Source: Cyclospora cayetanensis (Eukaryota; Apicomplexa; Conoidasida; Eucoccidiorida; Eimeriidae). Taken from it: a DNA stretch of 49,051 bases. Below, piece by piece: positions 10,960 through 22,680 of this stretch. The translations under genes were made by a program, and so were the position numbers. Below the pieces are notes generated by a model. That model made no database searches. It was not told where the DNA came from and was given only the letters and a program-made list of their open reading frames with translations. The stretch lies in contig NW_020312191.1 of NCBI RefSeq assembly GCF_002999335.1, positions 1-49,051 on the forward strand, written 5' to 3'. Every line of letters starts with the position of its first letter. Positions within the stretch are counted from its first letter, which is position 1.

Positions 10960-13900
10960 ATGCGGGTGCATCTGTCCTCAGACGAAGTTAACGTGCTCCT
11001 GCATCGTTACTTGTTAGAGAATGGGTATGTGCATTCCGCCTTTGCATTTCAGTCGGAGGCTGCAATGCACAAGAATCCTTTCTGGATATCTCATCAAGAC
11101 AAGGTGCCCCCTAACGCCCTTGTTTCCTTCTTGCAGAAGGCACTTCTTTTCATCTATCTGGAGTATCACACAGATGGAGAAACGGGTGACGGCATTCTGT
11201 GCGAAGAACCCTTTAGTCTTTTTAGGAAGCACGAATGCTGGTTTAGAGAGGAGGCTCACACAGACGCCGCTGCTGCTGCTGCTGCGTGTGCGAGCTCCGT
11301 GGAGGGCACCGCAGTCGCTGCCGCTGTAGCTGCAGCCGTTCCGGGATCTACAGGGGCTGCTGCCACTACCGCAGCACCGGCTACGCCGAAGGGGCAGCAG
11401 CAGCAGCAGCAGCAGCTGCAAGGTAGTGGAGGGGGGCCCTCTCTCATGCGGAGGGGCAGCGCGGCGAGTTTGGACTTGAATCAGCAGCAGGGAGCAGCAG
11501 CAGCAACAACAACGCCGGAAGGGAATGGAGGTTCTCAAGGGGCCAGGGGGGGGGGCCCCCAGGGGCCTCTCGGGAACGGAGGATCTCACGAAGGGTTGAT
11601 GGTGGAGGGGTCGATGGATGAGGCTTATGCTGCGGCTATCCGGTGCAAGCGTGGAGGCTGTAAAAGCTCGCGTGGAAAAAAGCGCGTTGTAAGCGGCTGC
11701 TGCTGAGATGGCTGGCTTTGTGCCTTTTTCCCTTTGGCGCAGGATTTGTGTGTGCTCTTTAGAATCGAGTAGTTGTTGCACACTGCACTCGCGGGCGCTG
11801 CCTCTGTTCTCGGGGGGTGGGAGAGAAGGGGGCAGAAAAGGGGAAGGAGAAGGCACGGGCTAGGCGGGATTGTCTCCTCTCTCACCGGCGGCTTACGCTG
11901 AGACTGGAGGGTCTTGTTCTTGCGTTTTTGGCTTGCCTGCGCGCATTTTGTGGGGCGCTCGTGCTGCTGTTTGCGCCACGTGCTGCAGCGGTTGGGGAGC
12001 AAGGCAGCCCAGCTGCCGCTGCCAGCGGTGTGTGTAGCCTGGGAAGGAGGGGCGGCTGAGGGGGACGAGTCGGTGTTGCTGCAAGAGGGCCCCGATGACG
12101 CATCGGGGGATCGGAGTGCTGCCGGAATGGATCCGCATGCAGCAGCTGCCGCGACAGCGGCGGGAGACTGCGCAGGCAGCAGCGGCGGAGGAGGTCAAGA
12201 CGCATCGGAGGCAGCGTTGAAGGAGGAAGAAGAAGCGGTAAGCACCGAGACTTCGGCAGCAACTGCAGCAGCAGCAGCTTCGCCGGAAGACGAGGATACG
12301 ATCTTCGTGGGGCCCCCTCAGCACGCAATAGAGGATCGCGTGGCGTTGAAAGACTGGCTGCGACTCGTAGAGCATTCGGATGTTGGCGAGGCGGGTGCTC
12401 TCAGCGAATGGAGTCCAGCGGATCCTGAGCTTATTGTGACCAAGTGCGTGAGGCTGCGCGTGCCGCTGCAACTGCTTTCTTCTGTTTGTGCGTTTCCGAG
12501 TGTCTCCCTTTGGCAGCCAGAGGACTTCGCAGATGCACGCGCTGCAGAAGGAAGGGCTGCCTTTTGGCTGGGCTGTTTGTGCGCGTCGATGCAGCTTCGC
12601 AGTCGGCCCCCCTCGCCTGTACCGCGTTCCTCTGTCTTTTGAGGGGCACTCCTTGGTGGCGCCTCATAGAGAGCTCTTGGGGCCCCCCATCGCCTCTGGA
12701 GCCGTCAACCCAGGATCGTCTGCTCACTGGAGAGTGAGGCTCGTTGCGTGCGCTCCAATTGCGCTGCTGTCTTCGTATTCGTGCGTGAAAAGGGGAACGG
12801 GCGTCAGGCGGCCCCTGCGTGTGCCGCCGCCGAAACTTACAGCCATAATCCGATGCGGTGCTGCCGCTGTTGCGTCTCAGCCGGACGGTCGTCTCCTCGC
12901 AACGGGCTATGAGTCTGGCCATGTCAGTGTTTGGAGCCAAGACGGAGCGCTGCTGGCTTCGCTGCGGGCGAGCGAAACTTCCGTCATATGCTTGGGATTT
13001 TCTGTTTCTGGCACGCGACTTGCCGCTGCCTGTGCCGACGGGCAGGTCGTTGTGTGGAGTGTTTGTCCTCCACCGACGCGTGCGAGCGCTTCCGGCTCTT
13101 CTGCCCCAATCAAAGCCAGCAGTGCCGCCAATTCAGACGTTGCAGAAGCCAGTCTGGCTTGGGGAGACGGCTGCGAAGGGGAAGGGCAGCACCAGCAACA
13201 GAAAGGGGAACGCTGGACCTTCCAGCCGTGTCTCTCCTACACTCACACAAGTGAGGACGCTAAGCGCCTTTTTTTCATGAGCCTTCAGCGTTCGTGCTGC
13301 GGCTGCTGGCGTATTTACTGGCTGCTTCCTGGAGTGCTTGCTTGCCAGCCTTGGAGGACCTCTGCTGTTGCGTTTTTCGCTGACCTCTTCAGAGGGAGGG
13401 CTGCGCGCACTCATACTGCCTGATGCTTTTCACCATACGTCTCGTTGCTAGTGTCTTGCGTCTCGTTGCTAGTGTCTTGCGTCTCGTTGCTAGTGTCTTA
13501 CGTCTCGTTGCTTGTGTCTTGCGTCTCGTTGCTTGTGTCTCACGTCTCGTTGCTAGTGTCTTGCGTCTCGTTGCTAGTGTCTTGCGTCTCGTTGCTAGTG
13601 TCTCACGTCTCGTTGCTAGTGTCTTACGTCTCGTTGCTTGTTTTGATTTTTCTTGCTTGCTTGGGCTTCGAGAGCCTGTTGTCCTTTCTTTCCTTCATTT
13701 TCTCCTCCTCCTTTCTTTCCTTCATTTTCTCCTCCTCCTTTCTTTCCTTCATTTTCTCCTCCTCCTTTCTTTCATCCATTTTCTCCTCCTCCTTTCTTTC
13801 ATCCTTTTCCTGCGAGCGTTTGTCTTTGTGACCCGTCCCTCGTGGCGTGTTGTTTGCACCCTTTTTTGCGAGGCTGCGCAGCGCTTGATGATGCGATTTT

Positions 13901-15889
13901 TTGTTTTATGGAAATGGACTGCTCTTGCAGGCGGAGTAATCGATTTGGATTGGAGCGGCGATCGTCTCCTCGCTTCTGGCGCGATTGACGGCGCTGTGAT
14001 AGTCGTTGATGTAGAAGACGGCACAGAAATACGGGTGCCCCGAGGCTTGGGCGCAGCAGCAGCAGCAGCATCCTTCAAGTGCGATGCGGACGAGACGGCA
14101 GCGGCTGCCGCGGCTCCGTCTTGCGGTGCTGTTGCTGAGGTTACTTCCGGTTCTGCCTCTGCTGCTGCTGCAACGGAGAAGCAGGAGCTGGCTGGAGAGG
14201 ACGTGGCAGCAAAGGAGTCCGCGTCAGCAGCAGCAGAAGTTGCCACTCTGCGCTGGAACGCGGCAGGAAAACTCCTCGCCATCGTAGACTCCTCCTCTGT
14301 CGTCGAGGTTAGCTAAGAAGCTGACTGCACCAGCCACGCTTGCAACGATCCCCTTAATCATTCCCCCGCTTCTCTTGCTGATGGTCCTGCTGTTGTTTCT
14401 CCCTAAAACGCCGTCCGTTGAGAGGAAGCTTCCGCGATTCTTTCTCTGTACGGGTCTGCTGCGTATTTACATAGGGGGATGTTTTCGTACCTTTCTGTCC
14501 AGCGTTTCGCTTATACGGGGTTTGCGCTGCTCCTTCGGGTGTGTTTTGTTGCTGCTTGTGGCAGGTGTGGGACCTGAGTCGCCCTGAATGCCAGCCAGTA
14601 GCGTTGCGAGCTCACAGCGAGGCGATCATAAAGGCGGACTGGCGCAATGGGGGTCCACACGACGACCTTGAGCTTCTATTGACGTGCGTTGTGTCGATTA
14701 CCCCGAGAGCCTCTGTGGCGTGTGCTTTCTCGAGAGTCCATTGTGGCTCTGTCTGTTTGCGTATTTTCATGCGGCGCGGCTTTGCACGTAGCACTGCATG
14801 CATGCTCTGCTTCCGCCGTGCTGGTGACGACCTACCTTGAGCCTTTTGGAGTGCTCTTGTCGATATGTTCCTGCTGCTTGACTCCTTCTTTTGGTGCCTC
14901 CACTGCACGCATCCGTCGCCGAATCTCCGGAGCCTCTCAGTCCGAGCAAGAAGGCGAACCCACGTTTTCTTCCTGTGTCTTTTCAGCGTGGCGATGGATC
15001 GGCAGCTGTTGCTGTGGAGCACGCGGCAGCTCGAGGCTCCAATGAAGCGCCTTGTCTACGAGTACGTCAGTAGAGGCTTAGCGTCGTTGAGAGTATGGCG
15101 CAGGTGTCCTCACACCTCATCCCTGCGTGCCTCAACAGCTCTTGGGCAGCAACCTGGGCTGGTCAGGAGCCTAGCCAGCAACTCGCTTTTTGTTGCCGGC
15201 GAAGCTGCCTTCAGTGCATACCAGCTAGCTGCCCTATGAAGGCGCGTATCCACTAGGGGTGTGTGGAGAGCCGCCAGTGGTGTGATAGGGGGTAGCATAG
15301 GCTATTTGTTGAGATCTTGCAGCGGCAACAGCTTTCGTGGGCTTGCTGGGGAGCAGCACATCCCTCCGGAATGTAACGTCAAGTGCCCTTGCTGTCTTGA
15401 AATGCATGTGCGCAGCCACCCGCCGACTAGCCTGCGAGTCAGCCGAGACGGAAGCCGTGTGGCTGTGGGAACGTACGACTCGGTCCTTCGTGTGTATGCA
15501 CTGCCCTCCCTCGAGTGTATTGCGAGCTATGTTGACCTCCAGATGGTCATCCCACACATGTAAGCGGCCCGCTGTGTTTCCGATGGCTGTGGCGTTGCAC
15601 TGGTTGAGGCATACTCTTCTGGGGGTGGGAGTGCTGTTGCTGCCGTTCCTGCCGGCGCTTCAGATGTGGGGGGTTTCCGTAGTGTGTGGCTGTATGTGTG
15701 CACTCTGTCTGCTGGCCTTGCACCCCCTGCTGCTGCAGCACTTGGAGGAGCACACACGACTGCCTAGCGTACAATGTCTTCCAGATGGGCAAGACTGTTG
15801 TCCTTAAGCCGCCAACGGACGCGCCGGAGCCGCAGGTACAGCAGGAGATGCAACAAGAGCAGCAGCCACGGCAGCTTCTTTACTACTGA
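10960..15889 (+). CDS. TBL1: LisH/WD40 protein of the TBL1 (TBL1XR1/Sif2) family
   Basis: In animals this family is the WD40 scaffold of the SMRT/N-CoR-HDAC3 corepressor in the nucleus; from memory, T. gondii HDAC3 also has a TBL1-like partner. Exon 1 (10960-11688) encodes the LisH helix pair directly after the start: SSDEVNVLLHRYLLENGY, then VPPNALVSFLQKAL, closely following the TBL1 N-terminus. Ala/Gln/Gly-rich linkers come next. Further exons are 11989-12447 (or 12443), about 12674/12714/12733-13250, 13931-14307, 14565-14683, 14987-15061, 15416-15559 and 15739-15889. Eight WD blades are visible. Examples are PDGRLLATGYESGHVSVW, GVIDLDWSGDRLLASG, VWDLSRPECQPVALRAH, DRQLLLWST and SRDGSRVAVGTYDSVLRVY, with a last blade ending QMGKTVVLKPP. 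The product is about 855-877 residues, against about 510-580 in animals; the excess is low-complexity linkers. An in-frame extension exists upstream to 10774, but 10960 matches the family start. The exon 2/3 junction is unresolved: phases allow 12443 with 12733, or 12447 with 12674. Confidence 0.9.
13438..13640 (+). repeat. 21-nt minisatellite in an intron of the TBL1-like gene
   Basis: Nine full copies plus a partial one of CGTCTCGTTGCTAGTGTCTTG, with small changes at two or three positions (CTAG/CTTG, CTTG/CTTA/CTCA). It lies wholly inside the intron 13251-13930. Because 21 is a multiple of 3, several frames stay open and mimic an LRLVASV-type repeat protein. Confidence 0.95.
13684..13808 (+). 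repeat. 27-nt pyrimidine minisatellite in the same intron
   Basis: Four copies plus a partial one of a 27-nt pyrimidine-rich unit beginning CTTTCTTTCCTTCATTTTCT and ending CCTCCTC. They start about 40 bases after the 21-nt array and end about 120 bases before the acceptor at 13930. Together the two arrays make up about half of the intron. Confidence 0.95.
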
Positions 15890-18800
15890 CGACAGTGCGG
15901 TACAGAGTGAATGAGCCTCCCTTCGCGGGGGCGCTTCTTAGATTTACATTTGCTGCTTCGTTTGCACACGTAGTAGCAGGAGCAACACAATGATGGACTA
16001 CCGATGCTGATTCTGTAGATAGTGCATGCAGTGCCTCCTATGGGTTACGTCGGTATCACCAGAGGGTCTTCGGAAGTCCTAAGGAGGCACATGCGTTTCC
16101 GAGCACGGCGGCATCGCTAGCCATATTACTATCCCATACGACTTGCCTCTAGCACAGGTCGTCGATCCGCTAACAAGCCTCCTGCCTAGCTGATTTATTG
16201 CTACCGAGTACGGCTTGTAAAGTCCTCAAGCTTTTAAACTGCAGGAAGCAGCACAGGACCAACAGTTCTCCCGAAAGCCTGTAGCAGCGCCCGCAACGGC
16301 AGCAGTCTTTATTGCCATGCAGGGTAGGTCGTAGCTAGGTGGGAACACGATTCTACTGGTGCTATAATGCTGTTCCTTTGGAGCCCATGAAGAGACTTGT
16401 AGCAAGGACTACGGTCCACCCTTCAGAGGAGACTGTTTTAGGGTTCTTAGACGAGCTTCCTCCCCGCCTCTCCTTGCCGTAATTACCCCACTAGGTCTGT
16501 AGCGCGGCCTAAAGGCCACGTGCGTCGTTGTCTACACTCATTGAAATAACTAGTAAGCCGAGAACTGACGGTTACTTGGTTTGGAAGTTCGTGCCTGCTA
16601 CTTGTTACAGAGTCATGCTAGCTCAATACAATGGTAGCAGTATGTCGCTACTGTGCAACTGATTGTGAAAGCTTGTTCTGTGATTCGTCAGAGGGTTCAG
16701 AGGCTCATATGCACCTTAAAAATGCCTCTCCCTCGCGTACGAGGGCTCTGAGGGGTGGATCTGCCAGAAAGGGTTCGAGACTCTTTTAGAAGGCCGCATA
16801 GCAATCTGGAGTTCAGTGCTCCTCTACCTTGAGAGGAGCGTTACAGACTCCTCTAATAGGCTATCCACGGGTGGACTATTTTAGACTGAAGCCAGCAGCG
16901 AACTATATGGGACCTTGACTGTTCCTCAAAACGATCGTCATCCTTCTCCTACTCCCGCCATTCCAAATTCCCGACTTGAGGGAAGACGGACAGCTAGGAA
17001 ACGCGTAGCTGCACCCTCCAGGCGCTCCAAGCATTTACAACTGTTTGAAATCAGTCTCCAGAGCACACGCGCAGCATATGTTTTTCAGTTGTGTCGAGCT
17101 CACGGTGCTCTGCAATATCGACAGACGAACAGACAAATCACTTAATTAGTTGTCTACCTATTCTTAGCTTTTTAAACTGGCACAGTTGCACATGGTTAGG
17201 TCTACCTTACCCCGCTACTTATCCCATCATATTGTAAAAAATCCTCCACTTGGTGTTCCATATCTGCACTGTGAGACCAACTGCGTGCAGGAAAGCGGAA
17301 AAGCTCCTGCACTCTCACCACTCCGTAGGCAGGCGACAGGCGGGAAACTCATGTGAGGAACGCAACTGCGTGTGCTAGAGGCCTACGTGAAGTGGAAAGG
17401 AAGAAAGGCACACATTAGCCAACAACGAACTAGGGATCAGACCATTGCAACAGCGGTGGCGCGACAACTCAGTGTAGTCAGGGGCGCTGAACTGTGTGAG
17501 CCTCTTGCCAGGACCAAACAGAGGGCCACCAGACTGTGTAAATTCAAAGCAGACGGTAGTTTAGCAGTGTCGCTGCGCTTAGCTGAGCAGTTTGTGCATG
17601 AAAATACAGTCAGTGCGTTTCGCCTAGTCGCTTTCAAAACTCCCAGAGAGGCGTTAAATGGAGAGCAAAGGCAGCAAATGTAAGAGTTGCTACAAGTAAA
17701 TTTGAGCGTGGAGAACAGCTAACCAATGATATGCAGCAGCTTGTTCAAGCAATACCCGTGGATGAATGTAACTATTTGGGCATAGCATGCGCTAAAGAAG
17801 GGTAAATATCCCGGAATGCAAGGAATTCTGTACACGGCGCCTAGCGTATGAGCCAAACAAAACGGCAACTTGTCTTATAGGCCACAGAACCTGCATCTGC
17901 TCCTCCGCCAACCACTAAGGCTGGTTCTCCTCACCCCCTTTACCAGACACTCTCGTCTAGTGTGCCCTCGGCAGTTAAGAGTGCTAGAATCCAGCATCTC
18001 TACGGGCCCCTATGGATCCTGTTCCTCCACACAGGTCACCTGCCTGCGAGGCAGAGTGAGCGAATACTTTTGGGAATTTCGGAAGTGCTACGGGTAGCCA
18101 TTATTCATAGTCTGTGGCATCTTCAGCTTTATAGGCATTTCATTTGGAATGAAAATACCTTAATTCGTGGGAGGACAGCAAGTGGTCGTAAGCAGCTGTT
18201 CGCAAACCCTTTCTTCTGGGCGCCTTCTAGTGCACCTCGTAGCGCCTGTCGATCCACGTGAAACGTTTCTTAAACCTTGATATACACAACCGATCGTCGC
18301 TTATCGTAATCTGTTCTTGTCTCTCCTGAACTTAAAGCATACATTCGCGTGCGATGGCTAGCTGCTCCCCAAATATCTTCGCTTTAGAGGGTGACTACTG
18401 ACCCTCGACCACTGTGTTCGGGGCAGAACTCGAGATGGGCTCTTCAATTTATGCTGGGGATGAGGGCGAGCAGAGCAGGTAGGCCAGTGTACTAATCATA
18501 GACCACCAAAAAGACCGTGAGAGTGTTCCGGCCGTAGCTTGAATCTCGTTCTGACCTGAAAGACAAAGGTCATGTGCCTTGGGCAAGACAGCACTAAACA
18601 AGTGAAGTCGGAATGTACAAGCGACAGAGCCTCTGCGTTGCAATTACTGTAGGCCATTCTAAACTTGGCATTGCTTCACCCTTTTCCTTGGTCCCTATTT
18701 TGCCAACAGTAGCGCGTGCATGGGAATCAAGAGCATGAGAAACACGCGATTGCGATGGTGGCCGCAAACCATCACAGACAGAAGCCCCTTCTAGACAATA

Positions 18801-20095
18801 GTAAATTGCCAGGGTATCGCGAAGAATGCGTTGGCAACGGCGTTTGTGATGCTATAAATAATGTTATCACAAGGTCGTGTTGCAGAAGGCATCCATGCCA
18901 GAGCACGACTACAGGGTTATCAAGGTCCTGTAAACTCTTACGGTATACCAAAGACTGACTATGGGTATGCAGAGCAAACTGGTGCCTAGATAAATACTAC
19001 TGGCATCTTTCAGACCTCACTACACCGCTTAGAATCCCTTTTTCCAATGGAAGTGCTGCTCGGTTTCACTGAAGAGATTAGAAAGATGAGCAATAATGTA
19101 GTCTTGGTGAGATCGTAGCTTGCTAAGAGAAAGACAAACCCAACACTGAATTATTAGCACTGGTTGTAGGGAAGAAATGGAGCTTGCAGTGGGGCAGTGC
19201 AAGTATCAGAAGAGTTGCAAGGAGGCCGGTAGGTTGCTGTGACAGCAGCCTCATCCGTCCAGATCAGAGCTTGTACTTTCTTTGGTAGATCAGTCAAAGG
19301 AGCAGCGGTTCAAGCAAATCAGGGATCAGAATTGTGATAGTAAGCTGCAAGCCCGTGGCAACTGTTAACGGGCTGCTTCGGGGTTTGCTTAGGGGATTTG
19401 GCGCGCGGGAGAGTGAGGCCTCATAAGTGTGCGCTGAAAAACATCCAATTTTCCCTCTCTGTTCACCTGTTCACCTTGTGTATGTGGGCGCTATCTGCGT
19501 TTCATATGCGCCTGCACCTACCGTGTATGTGCGTGTGTGGCTAAGCTTGCATTTCCACCGATCGCCCTTTCGGTGGGCAGGGCTGCTGCCTCTTTGCCCT
19601 TATGTGTGGCTTCCCTTGGTATTTAAAGTGATGTATGGGCCCTCCAAGGTGTTGCACGGTCAAGGGTGCACCATGTAGATGCAGTTGCTCGAAGAAACCG
19701 AGGGAGCTTTCAGCAGCAGTTTCGCGCGGGCACAAGGTGAGTTGGTAGTGATTCTTAATTGCGCCTCAATCAACAGCAGAAGCTCACTGTTCATGGTTTT
19801 GCTGAGATACGGACAGAGTCGCAAGAGCGCAGGAAGGGTATGTCAGGGGGCCCCCCCTCACGAGGGCTGGCTCCATGAGAACACCCGGGGTGGCAGGGGC
19901 CCCCAGAAGCAGCCACAGACTGCAAACACAGCTATCTTTCTGACTTTCGGGCCTGTTCTTTAAGTCGTCCAGACTTCTCCAGTGTGTTTGCGCCTTCAAA
20001 ACTGAACCGTCGGGGGCCCCAGGGCCCCCGAGACTCTCCCACGCAGCATCGCAAACTCCATTAGAAGCGAGCCAAGGAACACAGCTACACTACAC
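15890..20095. other. 4.2-kb gene-free block
   Basis: No frame here shows a domain, CAG tract or splice pattern. The longest (17372-17683, +, 103 codons; 19427-19678, +) have no recognisable content. Features seen are G/C palindromes at 19846-19858, 19895-19904 and 20011-20030 (CGGGGGCCCCAGGGCCCCCG), the last about 65 bases before the next start codon. Base composition is more even than in the genes and lacks trinucleotide repeats. Confidence 0.5.
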
Positions 20096-22680
20096 ATGGC
20101 GGGATACTGGCCGCTCCTCCCGCTGCAGCTAGTGCTGCTCCTTTCCACTGGCTATTTTCAAGCGGCACTAGGGGCAGTCCTCACCCGCCGTGCAGGGCCC
20201 CCCATGGCTTTTGGTTGTGTTTCTCGGGGAATAACTCCCTCCATAGGATCTGCTATTCTTCGCGGTGTCCATCTGTGCACTTCAGCCGTTGGGCCTGCAT
20301 GCCAGGGGCGTTCTGCAGCTTCGGATGATACCCCGTCGCTGCTGCAGTCTTTACAGGACGAACTACAGAAGACGGAGGCCCTCTTGCAGCCGGAGGGATG
20401 TGCTTCGGATGACTCTTCCTCTCTGCTGGCTCCGCGCTGCCAGCAGCAGCGGCAGTTGCTGCAACAGCAGCAGCAGGAGGCGATCACCAAATCTCTAGAG
20501 AGCCTCGCTGCCAAGGCTCCCGACACGCATCAGGAAGACGATCAGCTGCAGATTTTGCTGAAGAGGGCAGTGGAGGGTCCTGGGGAGGGTGGCGTTCACC
20601 TTTTTGACGTGTGTCTGAAGGGAATGGAAGGCTTTGGGGTGTCTCAGAGGGTGCACAGCAAGAACGCCCTGTTGCTCTACTGCGGCGCATGTGGGTAGTA
20701 GCGGGTGGCATGGTTTTTGTGCAGTGCTGCAAGGCCTGACCTTTCAGAGGTATTCGCCTGCTTCTGTCGACGCTTGTGTTGCTGGTGCAGCTGCTGCTAG
20801 ATCGCATTCGAGAGGGACAGTTTGGGGAGGCTGGCAGCGCGGCACTGAGTCGCATTGAGGCGAGTGACAAAGCCCTTTTGAGGGCGTAGTGTGGCGCTGC
20901 AAACAAAAGAGTCGGCTCTTACTAGCCAAGCATGCGCTGCCGCTGTGTGTGTATACGTGCGACTTCGAATAGCTGCTTGTGTGCGCGTGCAGCGTGAGAC
21001 CGAAGAGGCAGCGGAAAAAGAAGCATCCGATTCTGCTGCCTCGGGAATCGAAGGCCTCTCGCCGTTAAAGATAGCCGAATCTGCCCCTGAAGGGGCGCAG
21101 AGGGTTGCCGCAGCAATACGTGGTCTTCCTCCTCATCTACTGAAGCCGCGGCAGGAGCAGCCGCTACAAGAGGAGCTGCAGCAGGGATACGCGCAACAAG
21201 AGCAGCAGCAGCAGCACGCAGAAGGGCTAGACGCTCTAAGAAGCGCATTGCCTTTGAAAGGAGAGAGCGAGGCCATGAAGCGTGTTACTCAAGCAGTAGA
21301 GCAGCTGAAAAAGGTTCAGTGCTGCTTGTTTGCTGCTGCCGATTGGGAATATATATATATGTATATGTATATATATATTCATATAAATAAACCCGAATGA
21401 TGCACCGGGTTGCGCGCTGTATCCTTTTAAGTGTGTTGCACTGCACCTTTTTGCAGGAGCTCAACGTTGGTTCTCTTGAGGTACAAACGATGCGGCTGCC
21501 CTCGGGATTAGAGTGAGCTACACATCTGCTGCTCCTGCCACTGCCTTGCGGGTTTCTATCGCAGCCATGGACGGTCAGAGGGTGTGATTTTTGCAGCTGT
21601 TTCAGCGCTAGTTGAAGTACGTTCCCGGGGAATGAACCCTCTGACAATTAGCATTTGCTGCTGAACTAGCGACAAAATGTGTTCTTCTGGCACTCTGTTC
21701 TGTGTGTGCCAAGAGTTCTGGATTCTGGCTGCGTTCTGTCTTGCGCTGCATCAAACACCGCTTCCTTTACCTGCACCCCTTTCCTACTGTCTCAAGCCGC
21801 TGCCCCTAGTCCTTTCCTTCAGAAGGGAGGACCATTAGTAGGGGGTCTGCTGCTCCCGGTAGCGCGGCCTAGGTGCGTCTTGTGTTTATTTTTGGCTGCT
21901 GCTGCTCTGCGGTGTTACTTGAGCGAGTAGATTGTGCTGGGCAGAGGATTCTGAGCATCTCCATCTATGGCTGCCACTGCCTGAAGGTATGTCGTCACAG
22001 ACTTCAGCCCCCCTTTTTGCCTCATCTTTCCTCAGTGCATCGCAAGGAATGCAAGGCGCATTACGAACAGGGGCGGCGCTCCTCTAGTCCCTGACCTAAG
22101 TATTCCCCTTCTGGGATGTATTTTCACTTTGTGTTACCGCAGCAGCCTCAGCGACGCCTGCATCCACCGCTGTGCGCTGCGTGGTAGAGCACTGCACTCT
22201 GTGGCCGCTCTCAGCTCTGTCGTTCATATTTACGTCCCTGCGCTTCAGGGATTCCACCCACTGCGGTGGGATTTGGGATCTCACGAGGCCGCCTGCAGAT
22301 CAAGGCTCTACATTCGGGGGACGTTCTTATCGACGAGGCAGTAAGGGTCACCCTAAGCTCTAAATCCCTTAAGCTCTAAATCCTAAACTCTGAATAGCTG
22401 GAAAGCGGATGCTTTCAGGAGAAAATCGTGGCGCCCCTTTTCTCTGTGTGACACGCTCATTTTGTGGATGACTCAGTTGCGGGGCCCTGTTTCCTCGACT
22501 GATTCGCACTGGACGATTCAGCGGGCGGCAAGCGGATCGCGGGTTCTCTTTGCGCTACTACCCAAGAGGCGGAAGCAGGGGCAGGGTCTGTGGGGACATC
22601 CGTTTTTGTCGGAAGGCGTGTCACCTCCTACGGGTGCACAGAATGGATTTCCACCGCCGGGTTGGGAGCCGCCCTTTTAG
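20096..22680 (+). CDS. secreted or apicoplast-targeted protein of unknown function
   Basis: Eight exons are proposed: 20096-20694, 20748-20883, 20993-21313, 21457-21512, 21947-21986, 22036-22099, 22249-22340 and 22522-22680, about 488 residues. From 20993 onward every junction agrees in phase. The first two introns (53 nt, and one needing a GC donor) are doubtful. The start encodes a signal peptide (MAGYWPLLPLQLVLLLSTGY) followed by a Ser/Thr/Arg-rich, acid-poor stretch, like the bipartite leaders that target apicoplast proteins in this group. A second hydrophobic segment (RLLLSTLVLLVQLLLDR) follows at about residues 202-218. After a Gln-rich helix the C-terminal part looks ordered: EAMKRVTQAVEQLKKELNVG, ILSISIYGCHCLK, ARRITNRGGAPLVPDLRIPP, RLQIKALHSGDVLIDEA, and a tail ending FPPPGWEPPF. 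A helix-strand-helix layout with this tail faintly recalls YbaB/EbfC, but that is a weak guess. No family is assigned. Confidence 0.65.
21349..21390. repeat. AT microsatellite in an intron
   Basis: (AT)n with TATGTATATG interruptions, inside the intron 21314-21456 of the signal-peptide gene. Confidence 0.85.

Noticed and set aside
13423..13930. Plus-strand repeat 'protein' (LRLVASV repeats and SFLHFLLLL repeats)
   Set aside because: It lies inside an intron of the TBL1-like gene with matching splice phases; the repeats are 21- and 27-nt minisatellites.
15890..20095. Retrotransposon remnants or tRNA genes
   Set aside because: No reverse transcriptase, integrase or long terminal repeat pattern was seen. 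GGTTCGA-like words near 16770 are not accompanied by a foldable cloverleaf.
21947..22680. Assignment of the gene at 20096 to uS10 or YbaB families
   Set aside because: Only short local resemblance; key motifs of either family are not in the right order.
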